NCBI GenBank assembly: GCA_044375105.1
Contig: JBILNK010000179.1
Coordinates: forward strand, 1-8,727
Direction of reading: 5' to 3'
Source: JBIKLM01 sp044375105
GTDB taxonomy: Bacteria > Planctomycetota > UBA1135 > GCA-002686595
Length of the DNA: 8,727 nt
Below the pieces are notes generated by a model. The model saw only the letters and a program-made list of their open reading frames with translations. It was not told the origin of the DNA and ran no database searches. Position 1 is the stretch's first letter. Every line of letters starts with the position of its first letter. Shown here piece after piece: positions 6,130 through 8,727 of the stretch. The position numbers and the translations under genes are program-made.

Positions 6130-8727
6130 TCAGCCCCCCAGGGCCTTTTGCCAGCCCAGGCGTTGGGTCAGCTGGCTGAACACGCGCTCCGACCAGCGCC
6201 AGCCCAGCCAGGGATCGCTCTCGGCGAACCAGCGGTCGTTCGACTTGTCGGTGTCGAGATAGAACTCCTGGCGCGGATCGACCTCGGCGCGCACCAGCTT
6301 GACCGGGCCCTGGTACTCGAGCCGCAGCCAGGTGCGCGCTTCCTGCTCGGCGCGCGTCCAGACCCGCTCGACCACGTTGCCGTCGGCGAATTCGAGCCGC
6401 ACCGGCACCGGCAGGCACAGGTCGCCCTGGCGCGAGACCAGCACCTCGATTTCGAAGTCGCTCGGCGCCGGAGCGCCCGGCGTCAAGGCGAAACGCCCGC
6501 CGGGCCCCGGGAAAAAGCCCTTGTCCGGCGCGCGCTGCTCCTGGCGCACCGCGATCGACCAATCGCCGCTCTTGGTGCTGCGGAACAGGTCCTCGAACAA
6601 GGGCGCCAGATCGACCGCGGCGCCGGCCTCGAAAGCCTCGAAGAAGTCCTCGGGGTAAGGATGGGCGTAGCGCCAGAGCGTCGCGTAGTGGCGCATGCCG
6701 CGCAGGAACGCGGCTTCACCGTCCAGCCCGGGCGCGGCGGCGGAGAGCAACACGGGCAGGGAGCGTAGGGCCGTGCCGGTGCGCGTGTAGGTGTTGGTGT
6801 AGTGGCTGGTGCGGTCCCGGGCGGCCCAGGCCAGGGTGATCAGCGGATCGACATCCGGGCTCTGCAGGTAGCCGCGCCGGTCGACCTGGCGCGGGTCGCT
6901 GTGGCGCGGCGCCAGCGTGAACAGGGGCTGCTCGCGCCAGAAATCGAGGAAGCCGCTGGCTCGCCGCGGAGCCAGGTCGGGCAGGTCGAGCCAGCCGAAA
7001 GGGTCGATCGGCACGCGCTCGAGGGTCAGAAAGCGCCCGGAGAGGCCCGAGCCGAAACGCGACAAGGAAACGCCGTCGAAGGGCACGCCGGCGTAGTCCG
7101 TGGTGGCGTGCTCGTCGCCGTACACGCGGCGCAGGACCTCGGAATCGCTGTAGGTGTTGAGGCCCTCGTCCATCCAGGCGGCCTCGAATTCGTTGCTGGC
7201 CACCAGGCCCTGGAACCACTGGTGCCCGGCCTCGTGGATCGTGACGCTCTCGGGCGAGTGCATCGAGCGCCGCGTGAACAGGCGCGTGCCGGCGGTGAAC
7301 AGGGTCGGGTACTCCATCCCCGCGGCTTCCGAGGCCCCGTAGGCCGGGTCGATCACCGTCAGCCGCTCGAAGGGGTATTCGCCATACCACAGGCCGTAGA
7401 AGAACAGCGCCGCGCAGGCGGCTTCCCAGTGGCGCTCGGCCTGCACCCAGCGCTCCTCCTGGATGGCCACCTCGACCGTGACCTCGCGCAAGGCCGGCGA
7501 AAACTCGGCGCCGAAGGCGCGCCGCGCCCGCTCGACCTCCGCAGGGAAACGCGCGGCCCACTCGTCGAAGCGGAACGGCTTCGAAAACGAGCGGAAGTCT
7601 GGATCCGCCGCCATGGCGAAGTCGATCAAGCGGCGCGCGCGGCCCGCGGGGCCGGCGGCCGGCGGCGCCGGCCGATCCGGCAGGGCGCGATCCTCCTCGG
7701 AGGGCGCCGAGAAGCTGACCAGCACGCGCTCGCCCTTGGGCACCTGGTTGGTGCGCACGCCGGAGGCGAAGACCTTGTCGGCGTAGGCCGCCGGCAGGTC
7801 GAAGCGCACGTCGTAGGTGCCGAAATCGGCATACCACTCGGTGAACGCGTGGAACGGATGGCAGTTCCAGCCGCGCCCGGGCTCGTAGACGCCCAGCTTG
7901 GGGAACCACTGTCCCAAGAAGATGAAATCGCCCTTGGTGCCGGTGCGCCGCCGCACGCGCGGCAGGACCGACTCCCATTCGATCGCCAGGCGCAGGCTCG
8001 CGCCCGGCGCCAGGGGCTCGGGCAGGTCGACCTGGAACACGGTTCGATCGGCGGGGTTGGGCACCGCCGGCCAGCGCCAATCGAGGCTCGGCAGCAGATC
8101 GATCGGTCCCGCGGCGGTCAGCAGGCGGATCGCGCGGATTTCGCTGAAACCCCACTCGTCGCTGACCTTGGTCTCGCGCAGCATGCCGCGGCTGGCGGTC
8201 AGGTGGGTCGAGCGGTTGTTGGCGAAGGCGTTGAGGTACAGGTGGAACCACAGGTCGCTGAGCGCTTCGCCGGAGTTGTTCTCGAGGTCGAGCTCCAGGG
8301 CGCCGCTCAGGATGAAGTGCTCGCGCTCGGGGGCCGCCAGGCCCGGGGCCGAGGCCTGCGAGGCGGTTGAGGCATCCGGTGCCGGGCTGGCCGCCGGCGC
8401 GGATGCGCCCTGGGCCGGATCGCCCTCGGCGGCTGGCCCCTCGGCCGCGCTGGCCGCAGCGCTGGATGCCCCCGCCGCAGGCGCCGCCCCGGCGGCGGCG
8501 GGCGCCGCGGCCGGCCGCGGATCGAGTCGCGCTTGGATACGGTAGGCGACCCGGTTCAGGCCGCCCCGCCCGCGCTCGCCCTCGAGGGGAGCGTAGCCGG
8601 GATAACGGACCGGCTCGGGCAGGGCCTTGGGACGGCTGGTGGGCGGGGCGCTGGGCGCCGGCGCCTGCTCCGGGCTCGGCGCGGCTTCGCTGGCAGCCGA
8701 TTCGGGCGCCCCGCTCTGGGGCGCGGC
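6130..8727 (-). CDS. M1 family metallopeptidase (gluzincin), 5' end outside the window
   Basis: 865 codons of a large zinc aminopeptidase-type protein; the frame stays open to the window edge with no ATG, GTG or TTG above 8184, so the start is missing. Numbering from the edge: residues 1-49 are Pro/Ala-rich. Residues 57-69 (to AYRIQARLD) form the first strand of the M1 N-terminal beta domain. Residues 70-132 are an Ala/Pro-rich insertion, and the domain resumes at EREHFILSG. The substrate-anchoring motif is GMEYP (470-474), replacing the classical GAMEN. The zinc site is HEAGH (498-502), with the third ligand Glu521 in WMDEGLN, the expected 18 residues on. Tyr647 in NTYTRTG is a tentative catalytic Tyr. 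The C-terminus is soluble without an anchor. An ATG at 8184 would cut off part of the beta domain and is not the start. It is the first operon gene seen and is probably exported. It likely removes N-terminal residues from peptides; substrate unknown. Confidence 0.94.
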   Translation of the reverse strand, partial: AAPQSGAPESAASEAAPSPEQAPAPSAPPTSRPKALPEPVRYPGYAPLEGERGRGGLNRVAYRIQARLDPRPAAAPAAAGAAPAAGASSAAASAAEGPAAEGDPAQGASAPAASPAPDASTASQASAPGLAAPEREHFILSGALELDLENNSGEALSDLWFHLYLNAFANNRSTHLTASRGMLRETKVSDEWGFSEIRAIRLLTAAGPIDLLPSLDWRWPAVPNPADRTVFQVDLPEPLAPGASLRLAIEWESVLPRVRRRTGTKGDFIFLGQWFPKLGVYEPGRGWNCHPFHAFTEWYADFGTYDVRFDLPAAYADKVFASGVRTNQVPKGERVLVSFSAPSEEDRALPDRPAPPAAGPAGRARRLIDFAMAADPDFRSFSKPFRFDEWAARFPAEVERARRAFGAEFSPALREVTVEVAIQEERWVQAERHWEAACAALFFYGLWYGEYPFERLTVIDPAYGASEAAGMEYPTLFTAGTRLFTRRSMHSPESVTIHEAGHQWFQGLVASNEFEAAWMDEGLNTYSDSEVLRRVYGDEHATTDYAGVPFDGVSLSRFGSGLSGRFLTLERVPIDPFGWLDLPDLAPRRASGFLDFWREQPLFTLAPRHSDPRQVDRRGYLQSPDVDPLITLAWAARDRTSHYTNTYTRTGTALRSLPVLLSAAAPGLDGEAAFLRGMRHYATLWRYAHPYPEDFFEAFEAGAAVDLAPLFEDLFRSTKSGDWSIAVRQEQRAPDKGFFPGPGGRFALTPGAPAPSDFEIEVLVSRQGDLCLPVPVRLEFADGNVVERVWTRAEQEARTWLRLEYQGPVKLVRAEVDPRQEFYLDTDKSNDRWFAESDPWLGWRWSERVFSQLTQRLGWQKALGG
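8332..8520 (-). repeat. Low-complexity Ala/Pro-rich insertion within the M1 peptidase
   Basis: This in-frame 189-nt segment encodes 63 residues, about 30 Ala and 10 Pro plus Gly, Ser and a few acidic residues, with no exact repeat unit. It splits the N-terminal beta domain between RIQARLD and PEREHFILSG, where homologous M1 proteins normally have a short turn. It is probably a flexible surface loop. Confidence 0.7.

Noticed and set aside
4852..6768. Long plus-strand open frame of 638 codons, with similar ones at 3408-5198 and 6802-8370
   Set aside because: These are antisense to M3, the membrane protein and M1, with Gln/Gly/Arg/Ala-rich translations and no motif.
6130..8184. ATG at 8184 as the start of the M1 gene
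   Set aside because: The in-frame sequence upstream encodes SDLWFHLYLNAFANN and the preceding strands typical of the M1 N-terminal domain, with no stop up to the window edge.

Overview
The window is GC-rich (roughly 70% by eye). All five well-supported genes strongly prefer G or C at the third codon position, and clear Shine-Dalgarno sites are mostly missing. Together with a secreted multi-FAS1 protein and a large secreted M1 metallopeptidase, this fits an aquatic Gram-negative bacterium. A planctomycete-like lineage is the best guess, but there is no rRNA or marker gene to prove it.

Layout. (1) Positions 3-809, plus strand: the C-terminal end of a repetitive beta-rich protein of unrecognised family. 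Its reading frame carries an in-frame TAG at 126-128, although the internal repeat pattern continues on both sides, so it is probably a decaying gene (or holds a sequencing error). (2) Positions 810-1642: a gene-free stretch of about 830 bases, rich in inverted repeats, including a 9-bp perfect hairpin just after gene 1 and an isolated A7/T6 hairpin. (3) Positions 1643-2968, plus strand: a secreted protein with three tandem fasciclin (FAS1) domains, followed by an intrinsic terminator at 3017-3062. (4) Positions 8727 down to 3168, minus strand: a tight four-gene operon, in transcription order a large M1 metallopeptidase (5' end outside the window), a six-helix membrane protein, a 63-residue DUF2256 zinc-ribbon protein, and a cytoplasmic M3 oligoendopeptidase. 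Intergenic gaps are 3, 27 and 25 nt. The operon converges on the fasciclin gene.

How the genes may work together. The operon pairs two unrelated gluzincin peptidases. M1 is probably extracytoplasmic (long Ala/Pro-rich N-terminal part, start not seen) and M3 has no signal peptide, so the arrangement suggests stepwise breakdown of peptides outside and then inside the membrane, with the membrane protein as an unproven partner. The fasciclin protein is most likely a surface or matrix adhesion protein and a separate transcription unit. The most unusual points are the 63-residue Ala/Pro-rich insertion inside the M1 N-terminal beta domain, the M1/membrane/DUF2256/M3 gene grouping, the interrupted repeat protein and the hairpin-rich intergenic region. 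I see no CRISPR array, tRNA, rRNA, transposase or phage gene.
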